DNA from: Pseudomonadota bacterium
GTDB taxonomy: Bacteria; Myxococcota; Polyangia; Polyangiales; Polyangiaceae
Length of the DNA stretch: 64,000 nucleotides
Assembly: GCA_023419055.1 (NCBI GenBank)
Contig: JAEZYO010000415.1
Coordinates: 1 to 64,000, forward strand
Reading direction: 5' to 3'
This document shows, one piece after another, positions 32,965 to 42,545 of the stretch; within the stretch, counting starts at the first letter, position 1, and each line of letters begins with the position of its first letter. Position numbers and translations under genes: made by a program. Below the pieces are notes generated by a model. That model was not told the DNA's origin. It saw only the letters and a program-made list of their open reading frames with translations, and made no database searches.

Positions 32965-35900
32965 CTGCGTGACCTTCAGCCGGTCGGCGGCGTTGTCTGA
33001 GACCACCGTCGGCTTCACGCCCGACTGCGTCACCCCCTGCTCCACCACGCTCGTCGCGGTCTTCGCGTACTCCCGCATCGAGATCACGTTCCCGTGCGCG
33101 TCGCGTCCGAACACCACGAGCGGGACGAGCGTGCTCCCGTCGACCGTGCTCGTCCGTCCCGGCGCCGCCACCGCCAAGGTCCGGCCCAGGACGTCGTAGT
33201 ACGTGTACGTGCTTGCGTTGAGTGGATCGGTCGTCCGCGTCAGGTTCCCGACCGCGTCGTACCCGTAGGTCGTCGTGAGCGAGCTCCGCGTCGTCGCTCC
33301 GCCGTCCGGCGCGGTGCTGTACTCGACGCCCACCTCCGTGGTCTCGCCCACCCGGGCCGCGCCGACCGTCTCGCTCACCTTCTGGTTGAGCCGGTCGTAG
33401 GCGTATGCCATCGCGCGGTCGTCCAGCGACGTGGTCGGCGTCGCCGGCGTGTACGTCGTCTTCCCGTTCACCGTCGTCCCGGTGAGCGCCTTCGCGTACT
33501 GCGTCTCCTTCACGAGGTTCCCGACCGCGTCGAACTCCCGCCGCGTCACGTAGCCGAGCGCGTCGATCACCATCGTCTCGCGCCCGAGCGCGTCGAAGAC
33601 GCGTGTCGTCGTCGCCCAGAGCTGCGGAGCCGCAACCGTTCCACGCGCGAGCTGGTGCACCTTCACCGTCTGCCCGAACGCGTCGTACTCCGTCACCGTC
33701 TGCCCCTGCGACTCGTACCCGACCCCGCCCAGCCCGTCGTTCACCCATCCCTTGGGCTGCGTGACCGTCGTCGCCCGGCCCAGCGCGTCGTACTTCGTCT
33801 CGATCGTCCGGTTCTTCGCAGTGGCGTCTGCCGCAGCGGTGGCAGCCGCGCTGTCCATCGTCGCCAGCGTCGGCGGCGCCGAGGTCGTCGCGGTCACCTG
33901 CAGCTTCTCGAACCGCGTGAGCTTCTCGGCGTCCCCGAACGCGTTCCGCTCGTGCTTCGTCACGTACTTGAGCGCGTCCACCTCGTACGCGACCCGCCCG
34001 GCCGCGTCGTACACCTTGAAGCTCACGTTCCCGGAGACGTCCCTCGCCGCGTACGCCTCTCCGAACGCGTTGAAGAACACCTCCGACGTGAGCTGCTGGC
34101 TCGTCTCCACCCGCCCGGCGAGCGTCGTCGCTCCGTTCGCCTCGATCGCCGTATCCGCCTCCGAGTACACCCCCACCGGCGGGTACTTCGTCAGGACCTG
34201 GTGCCCGAGCGCGTCGTACACGTACTCCGTCGTCCGCTCCTGGCCCGCGATCCCGAACGCCTCCGTCCGGAACCGCACGTTCCCGAGCGCGTCGTACTGC
34301 ATCTTCGTGATGAGGGCCTTCGAGCCGAGCGACGACGCCTGGAGATCCCCGGTCGTCGCGTTGACGCTCACCGACAGCACCTCGACGCTCGGCGCCGTCT
34401 CCGTGACGAGCCGCCCCAGGGCGTCGTAGTCGTACGTCCAGACCGCGCCCTTCTTGTTCGTGAACGTCTTCTTGTTCCCGACCGCGTCGTACGTGTAGCT
34501 CTCCGTGAACCCGAGCGCGTCCGTCGTGCTCGTGAGCCGCCCCGCCGCGTCGTAGACGTTCGTCGTCTTCTGGTCCTTCGCCGCGTTCGCGACCGCCGCG
34601 ACCTTGGGCTCGATCACGGCCACGTCCGAGGCCGTCGTCAGGCCCGTGATCTTCGCCGCGTACTTCGTCGTCTCCTTCGCCCGTCCGGCGAAGTCGTACA
34701 CGTTCTTCGTCGCGTACCCGAGCGCGTCCACCGTGTACACGCAACGTCCGCCTGCGTCGTATGCGTGGATCGTCGTCCGATCGTTCGCGCTCGGGGTGGG
34801 CGTCGTCCCGCTCCCGGTGACCGGCGTCGCGTAGGCGATCGTCGCCTTCACCTTCCCGAACGCGTCGTACCGCGTCTCGACCACGTCCCCGAGCGCGTCG
34901 ATCGCGTACACCTGCCGGTTGAGCAGGTCGTACGTCGTCCGCGTGATGCGATCGTTCTGTGCATCGGCCGCGGGCAGCGTGAACGTCGGGCTCGTCGCCG
35001 CCGTCGGCCGCGCGATCCGCGTCGCGAACGCCGTCACCTTCGAGGCGTTCCCGTAGGCGTCGTACTCCTGCTTCGTCGCCGCACCCAGCGCATCCACGGA
35101 CGCGGTGAGCCGTCCGGCCCGGTCGTACGCCTGGAGCGTCACCCGATCGTCGCCCGAGCTCGTGACCGTGCTCGGCTCAGCCGTCGTCGCGATCCGGATC
35201 GCGTACGCCGCACGCTTCACCACGTTCCCGAGGGCGTCGTACCAGACCCTCGTCACCCCACCGAGCGCGTCGAGCGTGTACTCCTGCCGGCCCGCCGCGT
35301 CGTAGCGGTACTGCGTCTTCGCGCCGACCTTGTTCGTCAGCGAGAGCCGGTTCCCGGCAGCGTCGTACGTGTAGCTCTCGGTGCCATTGAGCGCGTCCTT
35401 CACCGAGACGAGCCGGCCGAGCACGTCGTACGTGTACGTCGTGACCGCGTTGTTCCGATCGGTCGCCGTGAGCTTGTTCCCGACCGCGTCGTACGTGGAG
35501 CTCTCCGACTTCCCGAGCGCGTCCGTCGTCCCCACCACCCGACCGGCGGCGTCGTACGTCGTCGTCTCGGTCGCGCCCACCGGGTTCGTCGCCACCGCCG
35601 AGGCGATCGTCGCCGCGCTCGCCCCGATCGCGAGCCCGCTCACCGCATTCGCGTACTGTGTCGTCGTGAGGACCCGGCCCGCGAAGTCGTACGTGCTCTT
35701 GGTCACGTACCCGAGCGCGTCCACCGTGTAGACACGGCGCCCGTCCGCGTCGTAGGCGAGGACCGTCGTCCGGTCCGTCCCGCCGAGACTTCCGGCGTAC
35801 GCGATCGTCCCCGTCACGTGCCCGAAGACGTCGTACCGCGTCTCGACGCGGTTCCCGAGCGCGTCGGTCGTCATCGTCCGGCGGTTCAGCGCATCGTAGG

Positions 35901-38900
35901 CGAACCCGGTCACCTGCTTCGCGCCGCTCGTCACCGTGGACGTGATGTTCGCGATGATCGCCGCCGGATCACTGCTTGTCCCCGGCGTCGCAACGTTCGT
36001 CCCGTACGCGATCTGCTGCGACACGTTCCCGTACGCGTCGTACTCCTGCTTGGTCGCCCGGCCGACCGTGTCGACCGAGTACACCTGCCGACCGGCCCGG
36101 TCGAAGCTCGAGACGGACACGCGATCGTTCGCGTTCGCGACCACGCTGCTCGGGGCCGCGGTCGCCCCGATCGTCGTCAGGTACGCCACCTGCTTCGTGA
36201 CGTTCCCGAGCGTGTCGTAGACCGTCTGCGTCACCGCGCCGAGCGGATCGACCGTGTACGTCTGCCGCCCCGCCGCGTCGTAGGCGTACCGCGCCTTCTT
36301 GCCGAGCTTGTTCGTGTACGAGACCTTGTTCCCGAGCGCGTCGTACTCGTAGCTCTCGGTGCCATCGAGCGCGTCCTTCACCGAGACGAGCCGGCTCGCC
36401 GCGTCGTACGTGTAGCCCGTGGCCACAACGTTGTTCCGATCGGTGACGGAGAGCTTCCGCCCCACGCCGTCGTACGCGTACGCCTCGGTCTTCCCGAGCG
36501 CGTCCGTCGCCCCCAAGACGTGGCCGGCCGCGTCGTACGTCGTCTTCCCGGTCGCGCCGACCGGGTTCGTGGCCACCGCGGACGCGATCGTCGCCGCGCT
36601 CGCTCCGATCGCGAGCCCGGAGACCGGGTTCGTGTACTGCGTCGCGAGCGACACCCGACCCGCGCCGTCGTACTCCGTCTTCGCGACGTAGCCGAGCGCG
36701 GAGACCGTGTAGACCCGCCGGTTCGCGGCGTCATACGCGGCCAGCGTCACCCGATCGTTCGTCCCCGCCGTGAGCACCGCCAGGACCTGCGCGGGCGTCG
36801 CCGTCGAGGAGAGGGCCGCCAGGTTCGCCGCCGTGATGGCCTGCGCGTACGCCTTCGTCGCGATGACGTTCCCGGCCGCGTCGTACTTCGTCTCGACCAC
36901 CCCACCCAAGGTGTCGATCCCGTACACCGCCCGGTTCGCCGCGTCGTACGCCGTCCGCGTGACGTGCTTCTCGCCGCTCGTCACCGCCGTCGTGATGCTC
37001 GCGACGAGCCCCGCGGGATCCGTCGCCGCCGTCGGCGCCGCGATCGTGACCGCGTACGCGATCTGCTGCGTCACGTTCCCGTTCTTGTCGTAGACGCTCT
37101 GCGTGACCCGCCCGAGCGTGTCCACCTGGTGCGTGAGCCGGCCCCCCTTGTCGTAGGCAGAGAGCGTCACCCGATCGCTTGCGCTCGAGGTGACAGCGCT
37201 CGGCGCCGTGGCGGACGAGACTGCCGTCGCGTACTGCACCTCCTTCACCACCCGGCCATCCGCGTCGTACACCCGCTGCGTCACCGCACCGGTCCCGTCC
37301 GCTGCGTACGTGAGCCGCCCCGCCTTGTCGTACACGTTCCGGACGTGCTGGTCCTTCGCCCCGTTGGCGACGAGCGCCACCGCCGCCGCGAGCGCAGAGG
37401 ACGTCGCCGCGGTGCTCGTCGGCACCGCCGTCGCGTACGCCACCCGATCGATGACGTTCCCGTTGTTGTCGTACTGCTGCCGGACCACCGCCCCGACGCC
37501 GTCGATCGTGTAGACCGCCCGGTTGAACGCGTCGTACACCGTCCGGACCCGGACATCCTTCGCCGCGTCGGCCACGACCGCCGGTGCCGTCCCCGGCGTC
37601 CAGCTCGCGAGATTGATCTTGTTCGTGTACGTCACCTGCTCGGTGACGTTCCCGTTCTTGTCGTACGTGTACTTCGTGACGCCCCCGACCCCATCCACCG
37701 CGTACGTCGCACGCCCGTCCTTGTCGTAGACCCGGTACGAGACGACGTTCGGATAGCCCGTGTCCGCGGCCAGGAGCTTCGCCTCGACCTGCGCGGCCGT
37801 GACCTTCGTCCCGAGCCCGGTGAGGTCGATCGCCTTCCCGTAGACGATCGTCTTCGTCACCCGGCCTTCGGCGTCGTACTCGTTCTTCTGCACCCCGCCC
37901 GCGGCGTCGACCGTGTACACGAGCCGGTTCAGGGCGTCGTACACGTACCGTGTCACGTTCCCGCGCGGATCCGTCTTCGCCACCGCGTTCCCGACCGCGT
38001 CGTACTCGTACGTCTCCGTGAGCGCGAGCCCCGTCGGATCGACGATCGTCTGCGTCCGCCGATCGAGCCTGTCATAGACGTACTGCGTGACCGTTCCGCC
38101 CGGCGACTGCACCGTCAAGGTCCGGCTCGCGAGGTCGTACGTGTAGACCGTCTCGAGGTTCAAGCCCGCCGGATCGACGATCCGCTTCTCCACCTCGCCC
38201 TTCGCGTTGTACTGCGTCGTCGTCACGATCCCCGCGGGATCGGTGACTTTGATCTCCCGGCCCTTCGCGTCGTACTCGTACGCGGTGATGAGGTTCAGAC
38301 CGCCGGGATCCACGATCCGCTGGAGCACGCGGCTCGCGGCGTCGTACGTGTACCGCGCGCTCACCGTCCCGTTCGCGTCTTTCGTCTCGTAGACCCGCCC
38401 GGCCCGGTCGTACGTCGTCTCGCCCTGCACGACGCCTGCCTTCGTCACCTTCGTCTGCGCGCCGTTCGCGTCGTACTGGTACGACGTGACGATGCCGTTC
38501 CCGTCCGTCACGGTCAGCGTCTGCCCGTGCCGGTTGTGCACCGTCGTCACCGTCACGTTCTCCGGCGTCGTGACGGTCACCGACCGCGTGGCCGTGTTGT
38601 ACGCGTACGTCGTCGTGTTCCCGAGCGCATCCCTCTCCGTGAGGACCCGCCCGAACGCGTCGTAGGTCGTGTATCTGTTGGCATTGAGCGGATCGGTCTT
38701 CCGCACCACGCGCCCGAGCCGGTCGTACGCAGCCTGGCTCGACGCCCCGACCCCGTTCACGCTCGAGATCACCCGACCGAACGCGTCGTACACGTTCGAG
38801 TGGCTCGCGTTCACGCCGCCCACGTCATCCACGCCGCTCGTCTCGAGTCCGCGCCGGTCGTAGACCTTCGTGCTCGTGGCGAAGATCGAGCTCGTGAGCT

Positions 38901-41900
38901 TCCGCTGGGCGCTCACCACTGCCCCGAACGCATCGTACGTGTTGACGCTCCCACCGCCTCGCACGTCCGTCGTCGAGGCGACGAGCCCACGTGCGTCGTA
39001 CGCGAGGTTCACCGTCTCGTTCTGCGAGCTCGCCGCCGCCTTCGCCGCCGCAAGCGCCGTCACCGCCGCCGCGTTCGCGGTCCCCGACAGCACCCCGCCC
39101 ACGAGCGCCGCCGTCGTCGCCGTGGAGAGCCGCGTCGCGTACCGGTTCGTCCCTGTGAGGTGCCCGAGCGCGTCGTAGCTCGTCTCCGCCACCTCGCCGA
39201 GCGCGTTCACCGTGAAGCGCACGCGGCTCGCGTCGTCGTAGAAGTAGACCGTCCGGTTCCCGTTCTGATCCGTCGAGGAGACCTTCCGCCCCGCCGCGTC
39301 GTAAGCGTGCTTCACCGCGTACTGCGCCCAGATCGAGTCGATCTCCGCCTGCGTCGAGCTGCCCGTGATCTTCGAGGCCCCCTCCGCCGACAGCTCCGCC
39401 ACGACGCGCCCCTGCACGTCGTACTTCACGAGCCCGACCCGCACCTCGCTCGTCCCGAGCGCCGCCGTCGTCCGGACCACCCGGCCCATGACGTCGTACG
39501 CGTACTCGGTGACCGTCCCCTCCGCGTTCGTCGAGGTCGCGACCCGCCCGAGCGCGTCATAGGTCGTCTGCGAGACCTGGTCCTCGGCGTTCGCCGCCGG
39601 GCGCAAGGTGGCGAGCGTCGCGCTCGCGTTCACCGTCCCCGCCGCCTTGTTCCCGTACCGGCTCTCCCTCGTCACCTTCCCGTTCGCGTCGTAGACGTAC
39701 TCCGTGAGGTAACCCTCACCGTCCACCTCGGCGACCTTCTGCCCCTTCGCGTCGTAGTAGACCCACGCGGTGATGTCGTCCGCGCTCGCCGTCGGGATGA
39801 GCCCCGCGAGGCTTCCCGACGACCGCGCCGTCGCCACCGCCGCCGCGATGCTCGCCGCGTTCGTGAAGCCCGGCACCTTGGCCGCGTACCGGACCGTCTG
39901 CACGAGTCGGCCGTTCGCGTCGTACCGGAGCTCCGTGAGGTATCCCTCGCCATCGATCGTCGCCCGGACGAGCCCGTCCCGGTCGTAGATCGTCGTCGCG
40001 GCGCGGTCGCTCGCGTTCGCGACCGGCGTGATGCTCACGCCCTGCCCGTTCCCGAGCGCCGCCGTCGAGACCGCCGTCGCGTACTTCACCGTCGCCGTCA
40101 CCCGCGACGCACCGTCGTACTGCGTCTCGGTCACGTACCCGAGCGCATCGACCTGGTACTTCACCCGCCCCGCGCCGTCGTAGAGCGTCCACGCCTTCTG
40201 GTCGAGCGCATTCGCCGTCGGCCGGATCGAGGAGAGCGCCGGATTGAGCGGGTTTCCGCTCCCGTCCACGAGCAATGCGAGATTGGCCGCCGTCTTGTAC
40301 GCGATCGTCTCCGTCACCCGATCGCTCGCGTCGTACACGTACTCGGTGAGCCCGCCCGTCGCGGACACCTCGCCCACCTTCCGCCCCGCGCCGTCGTAGA
40401 TGACGAAGCTTCGCCGCCCCGTCGGGTCCTCCGTCATGACGAGCCGGCCCGCGCCGTCGTACCTGTACGTCGTCGTCCCGAGCGTCGTCCCGAGCGCCGA
40501 CTCCGCAACGCTCACGAGCCGTCCCGCGTGGTCGTACACCGACACCGTCGAGAGACCATTCGCGTACGTGACCGTCGTCTTCCCGTTCGCGTCGTCGTAG
40601 AGCGTCACCGTCTGGATGCTGACCGCCCCGTCCGCCGACCGCGCCTCGCTGAAGTCCACCCGGCCGAGCCCGTCGTACTTCATCTGCGTCACGCCGCGCC
40701 CGTCCGGCGTGATCGTCTGCAGGAGCTCGCCCCGGTGGTTGTACACGTACTGCGTCGTGCTCTTCCCCGTCGCGACGCCCGCCCCGGTCCCGTCCACGCT
40801 CGCGTAGGTCGTGCTCGTCTGGAGCTGCCCGCGGAAGTCGAAGACGTAGTCCGTCCGCCCGGTCTTCGTCTTGTCCTGCGCCGCGATCCACGCCACGAGC
40901 TGCGCCTCCGTCGGCACCGCGCCCACCGCGAGCCCGGAGACGTCGTACGCACCGCCCGTGTACTCGATCTCCGCGACCCGCTGCCCCTTCACGTCGTACC
41001 GGTACTCCGTCACCCGGCCTTCCGCGGAGAGGACGAACCGGGCGAGGTTCTTCCCGGCCGCGTCGTACACGTACCGCGTCGTGAGCGGCACCGTCTGCCC
41101 GCCCGCCGCGTACGCTGTCTCGGTCACGAGCTGGTTCCGCGCGTCGTACGTCTTCGCGACCGCGTTCCCGAGGTCATCCACCTGCGACGTCTGATTGCCC
41201 GCCGCGTCGTACCCGTACGTCACCGACCGGTTCGCGCCGTCGGTGATCTTCGTCACGTTCCCGTTCGCGTCGTACGTGTAGCTCTGCTGCGAAACGCCGT
41301 TCGGGTTCCCCGCCACGACCCCGAGCTGCACCTTCGTGAGCTGCCCCTTCGCGTCGTACGTGCAGATCGTCGAGACGCCCAGGGGGTCCGTCACCGTCGT
41401 CTTGTTGTTGACCGTGTCATACGCAAACGACGTCACCTTCCCGAGCCCGTCCGTCACCGTCGCCACCCGGTACGAGCCGGCGACGAGCACGTACGTGAAG
41501 ACGAGGCTCGTCCCGTCCGTCTGGTCCACCCGCGCGACTCGATTGCTCGTCCCGTCGTACGCGTACGTCGTCGTGTACGTCTTCGACGCCTCGCCCGGAC
41601 GGTTCACCGTCACCGAAACGCCCGTGAGCCGGTTTTGCGCGTCGTAGGTGTACGAAACCTGCGAAAGCACCGTCCCGTCCGAGAGCGTCGTCGAGACCGC
41701 CACCAGGTTCCGGCCGTTCGTCCCGCCGTAGGTGTAGTTCACCGACTCGCCGTCGGCGCTCGTCACCTTGCGGAGAAGATTGTTCGCGTCGTACTCGAAC
41801 GTGAGCGAGTTCCCGCTCGTGTCCACCATCGACGTGATGAGCCCGACCGTCCCCGCCTGATACGTCTCCCTCGTCCCCGTCGCTCCGTCCGTCCAGGTGT

Positions 41901-42324
41901 ACGTCCCGTTCGCGTTCCGGACGATCGTGTCCCCCGCCGTCCCGGGCGCCACCGGGGCCGCGTAGAGGTTCCGTCCCGCGTCGAACGTGTAGACCGTCAC
42001 CGAACCGTCGAGGTCCAGCCGCTCCAGCTTCCCGCCCCCGACGTCCCGCACTGCACGCGTCACCGCGCCGTGCCAGCCATCCGCGTTCCCGTCGAAGTCG
42101 TACCCGCCCTGGCTGTTGTACGTCCGCAGCGCGTTCACGTCCGGACCGAGCCCGGCGAGCAGGGCATCCTGGTCCTGGAGGACCAGGTTCCCCGTCGCTG
42201 CGTTCACGTACGCTCGCTCGCCGTTCCGGCCCTGCGTCGCCGAGCCCAGTACCCCTCGGCTTCCGAGCGTCAGCATCGAGCTCAGGTTCAGTCCCAGTCC
42301 GTTCGAGCTGTAGATCGCGACCAT
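32962..42324 (-). CDS. Giant RHS/YD-repeat protein, N-terminal part (ends at amber codon)
   Basis: This frame of 3,120 residues consists almost entirely of YD repeats (for example YDAAGRQTYTVDPLGAVT, TYDALGRVATSTNAEG, YEYDAAGNVV-like units). No signal peptide or membrane segment is seen at the start (MVAIYSSNGLGLNLSSMLTL). The first 150 residues are a short non-repetitive head (QGRNGERAYVNAATGNLVLQ). Many units alternate with Ala/Thr/Val-rich spacers of 20-30 residues. YD repeats build the hollow shell that encloses the toxin in RHS and Tc proteins. Without the distal part the shell would be empty and open. It starts at ATG 42324, 222 bases downstream of the radical SAM-glycosyltransferase stop. 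Confidence 0.85.
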   Translation of the reverse strand: MVAIYSSNGLGLNLSSMLTLGSRGVLGSATQGRNGERAYVNAATGNLVLQDQDALLAGLGPDVNALRTYNSQGGYDFDGNADGWHGAVTRAVRDVGGGKLERLDLDGSVTVYTFDAGRNLYAAPVAPGTAGDTIVRNANGTYTWTDGATGTRETYQAGTVGLITSMVDTSGNSLTFEYDANNLLRKVTSADGESVNYTYGGTNGRNLVAVSTTLSDGTVLSQVSYTYDAQNRLTGVSVTVNRPGEASKTYTTTYAYDGTSNRVARVDQTDGTSLVFTYVLVAGSYRVATVTDGLGKVTSFAYDTVNNKTTVTDPLGVSTICTYDAKGQLTKVQLGVVAGNPNGVSQQSYTYDANGNVTKITDGANRSVTYGYDAAGNQTSQVDDLGNAVAKTYDARNQLVTETAYAAGGQTVPLTTRYVYDAAGKNLARFVLSAEGRVTEYRYDVKGQRVAEIEYTGGAYDVSGLAVGAVPTEAQLVAWIAAQDKTKTGRTDYVFDFRGQLQTSTTYASVDGTGAGVATGKSTTQYVYNHRGELLQTITPDGRGVTQMKYDGLGRVDFSEARSADGAVSIQTVTLYDDANGKTTVTYANGLSTVSVYDHAGRLVSVAESALGTTLGTTTYRYDGAGRLVMTEDPTGRRSFVIYDGAGRKVGEVSATGGLTEYVYDASDRVTETIAYKTAANLALLVDGSGNPLNPALSSIRPTANALDQKAWTLYDGAGRVKYQVDALGYVTETQYDGASRVTATVKYATAVSTAALGNGQGVSITPVANASDRAATTIYDRDGLVRATIDGEGYLTELRYDANGRLVQTVRYAAKVPGFTNAASIAAAVATARSSGSLAGLIPTASADDITAWVYYDAKGQKVAEVDGEGYLTEYVYDANGKVTRESRYGNKAAGTVNASATLATLRPAANAEDQVSQTTYDALGRVATSTNAEGTVTEYAYDVMGRVVRTTAALGTSEVRVGLVKYDVQGRVVAELSAEGASKITGSSTQAEIDSIWAQYAVKHAYDAAGRKVSSTDQNGNRTVYFYDDASRVRFTVNALGEVAETSYDALGHLTGTNRYATRLSTATTAALVGGVLSGTANAAAVTALAAAKAAASSQNETVNLAYDARGLVASTTDVRGGGSVNTYDAFGAVVSAQRKLTSSIFATSTKVYDRRGLETSGVDDVGGVNASHSNVYDAFGRVISSVNGVGASSQAAYDRLGRVVRKTDPLNANRYTTYDAFGRVLTERDALGNTTTYAYNTATRSVTVTTPENVTVTTVHNRHGQTLTVTDGNGIVTSYQYDANGAQTKVTKAGVVQGETTYDRAGRVYETKDANGTVSARYTYDAASRVLQRIVDPGGLNLITAYEYDAKGREIKVTDPAGIVTTTQYNAKGEVEKRIVDPAGLNLETVYTYDLASRTLTVQSPGGTVTQYVYDRLDRRTQTIVDPTGLALTETYEYDAVGNAVAKTDPRGNVTRYVYDALNRLVYTVDAAGGVQKNEYDAEGRVTKTIVYGKAIDLTGLGTKVTAAQVEAKLLAADTGYPNVVSYRVYDKDGRATYAVDGVGGVTKYTYDKNGNVTEQVTYTNKINLASWTPGTAPAVVADAAKDVRVRTVYDAFNRAVYTIDGVGAVVRQQYDNNGNVIDRVAYATAVPTSTAATSSALAAAVALVANGAKDQHVRNVYDKAGRLTYAADGTGAVTQRVYDADGRVVKEVQYATAVSSATAPSAVTSSASDRVTLSAYDKGGRLTHQVDTLGRVTQSVYDKNGNVTQQIAYAVTIAAPTAATDPAGLVASITTAVTSGEKHVTRTAYDAANRAVYGIDTLGGVVETKYDAAGNVIATKAYAQAITAANLAALSSTATPAQVLAVLTAGTNDRVTLAAYDAANRRVYTVSALGYVAKTEYDGAGRVSLATQYTNPVSGLAIGASAATIASAVATNPVGATGKTTYDAAGHVLGATDALGKTEAYAYDGVGRKLSVTDRNNVVATGYTYDAASRLVSVKDALDGTESYEYDALGNKVSYTNKLGKKARYAYDAAGRQTYTVDPLGAVTQTVYDTLGNVTKQVAYLTTIGATAAPSSVVANANDRVSVSSFDRAGRQVYSVDTVGRATKQEYDAYGNVSQQIAYGTNVATPGTSSDPAAIIANITSTVTSGAKQVTGFAYDALNRRTMTTDALGNRVETRYDVFGHVTGTIAYAGSLGGTDRTTVLAYDADGRRVYTVDALGYVTKSTYDFAGRVLTTTQYANAVSGLAIGASAATIASAVATNPVGATETTTYDAAGRVVGTTDALGKSESSTYDAVGNKLTATDRNNAVTTYTYDVLGRLVSVKDALNGTESYTYDAAGNRLSLTNKVGAKTQYRYDAAGRQEYTLDALGGVTRVWYDALGNVVKRAAYAIRIATTAEPSTVTSSGDDRVTLQAYDRAGRLTASVDALGAATKQEYDAYGNASKVTAFATRIARPTAATSPTFTLPAADAQNDRITRTTYDLLNRQVYAIDALGDVVETRYDAFGKVKATIAYATPVTGSGTTPTPSANDRTTIHAYDAGGRCVYTVDALGYATKNVYDFAGRAKETTKYAAKITGLTTASDVAVIEPKVAAVANAAKDQKTTNVYDAAGRLTSTTDALGFTESYTYDAVGNKKTFTNKKGAVWTYDYDALGRLVTETAPSVEVLSVSVNATTGDLQASSLGSKALITKMQYDALGNVRFRTEAFGIAGQERTTEYVYDALGHQVLTKYPPVGVYSEADTAIEANGATTLAGRVETSQQLTSEVFFNAFGEAYAARDVSGNVSFKVYDAAGRVAYEVDALKYVTKHERNAFGDAEKLTRFEKLQVTATTSAPPTLATMDSAAATAAADATAKNRTIETKYDALGRATTVTQPKGWVNDGLGGVGYESQGQTVTEYDAFGQTVKVHQLARGTVAAPQLWATTTRVFDALGRETMVIDALGYVTRREFDAVGNLVKETQYAKALTGTTVNGKTTYTPATPTTSLDDRAMAYAYDRLNQKVSETVGAARVGETTEVGVEYSTAPDGGATTRSSLTTTYGYDAVGNLTRTTDPLNASTYTYYDVLGRTLAVAAPGRTSTVDGSTLVPLVVFGRDAHGNVISMREYAKTATSVVEQGVTQSGVKPTVVSDNAADRLKVTQ
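34500..36640 (-). repeat. Higher-order repeat of about 980 bases inside the RHS gene
   Basis: Within the YD repeats, whole blocks recur. The segment encoding GLAIGASAATIASAVATNPV appears with the same landmark at 35570 and 36551 (981 bases apart). The following SVKDALxGTESY block appears at 35381 and 36359 (978 apart, one codon shorter). A third, more diverged copy lies about 880 bases further downstream, near 34500. These are longer units than a single YD repeat and suggest growth by segmental duplication or unequal recombination. Confidence 0.7.
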
Positions 42325-42545
42325 GGCGCCTTCCCCGTTCTCCAGAAACGCGTTCGCGCAGGGCCCCCGGCCAGACCGGCTTGCTTCGTCCTGCGCGGCT
42401 GTTTGGAGGTCCTCGGCGGATTCGCGCCGAACTTAAGGGCCGATCACACGACAACTCGCGTCACGCGACGTAAGCGCCCGATCTTTCAGCTAGCGAGCTA
42501 GAGTGAACGCCCCATCAGGGAGCAGGAGCTCAGGCACGTGCGCGA
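42325..42545 (-). other. Intergenic region upstream of the RHS gene
   Basis: These 221 bases separate the radical SAM-glycosyltransferase stop from the RHS start, both on the minus strand. No gene is visible. The region should hold the RHS promoter. Its middle is less GC-rich than the flanks, but I could not place -35/-10 boxes with confidence. Confidence 0.35.

Noticed and set aside
34000..41000. Regular repeats that could be taken for a CRISPR array
   Set aside because: The repeats are coding YD units in an open frame, vary at third positions, and lack direct repeats with unique spacers of constant length.
33094..42501. A plus-strand open frame of 3,135 codons opposite the RHS gene (and another of 1,321 codons at 28879-32844)
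   Set aside because: These frames are exactly codon-aligned with the RHS gene on the other strand, so a stop would need TTA, CTA or TCA sense codons, which are very rare in this GC-rich gene. The translation is Arg/Val/His-rich and has no family features. The RHS reading explains the DNA.
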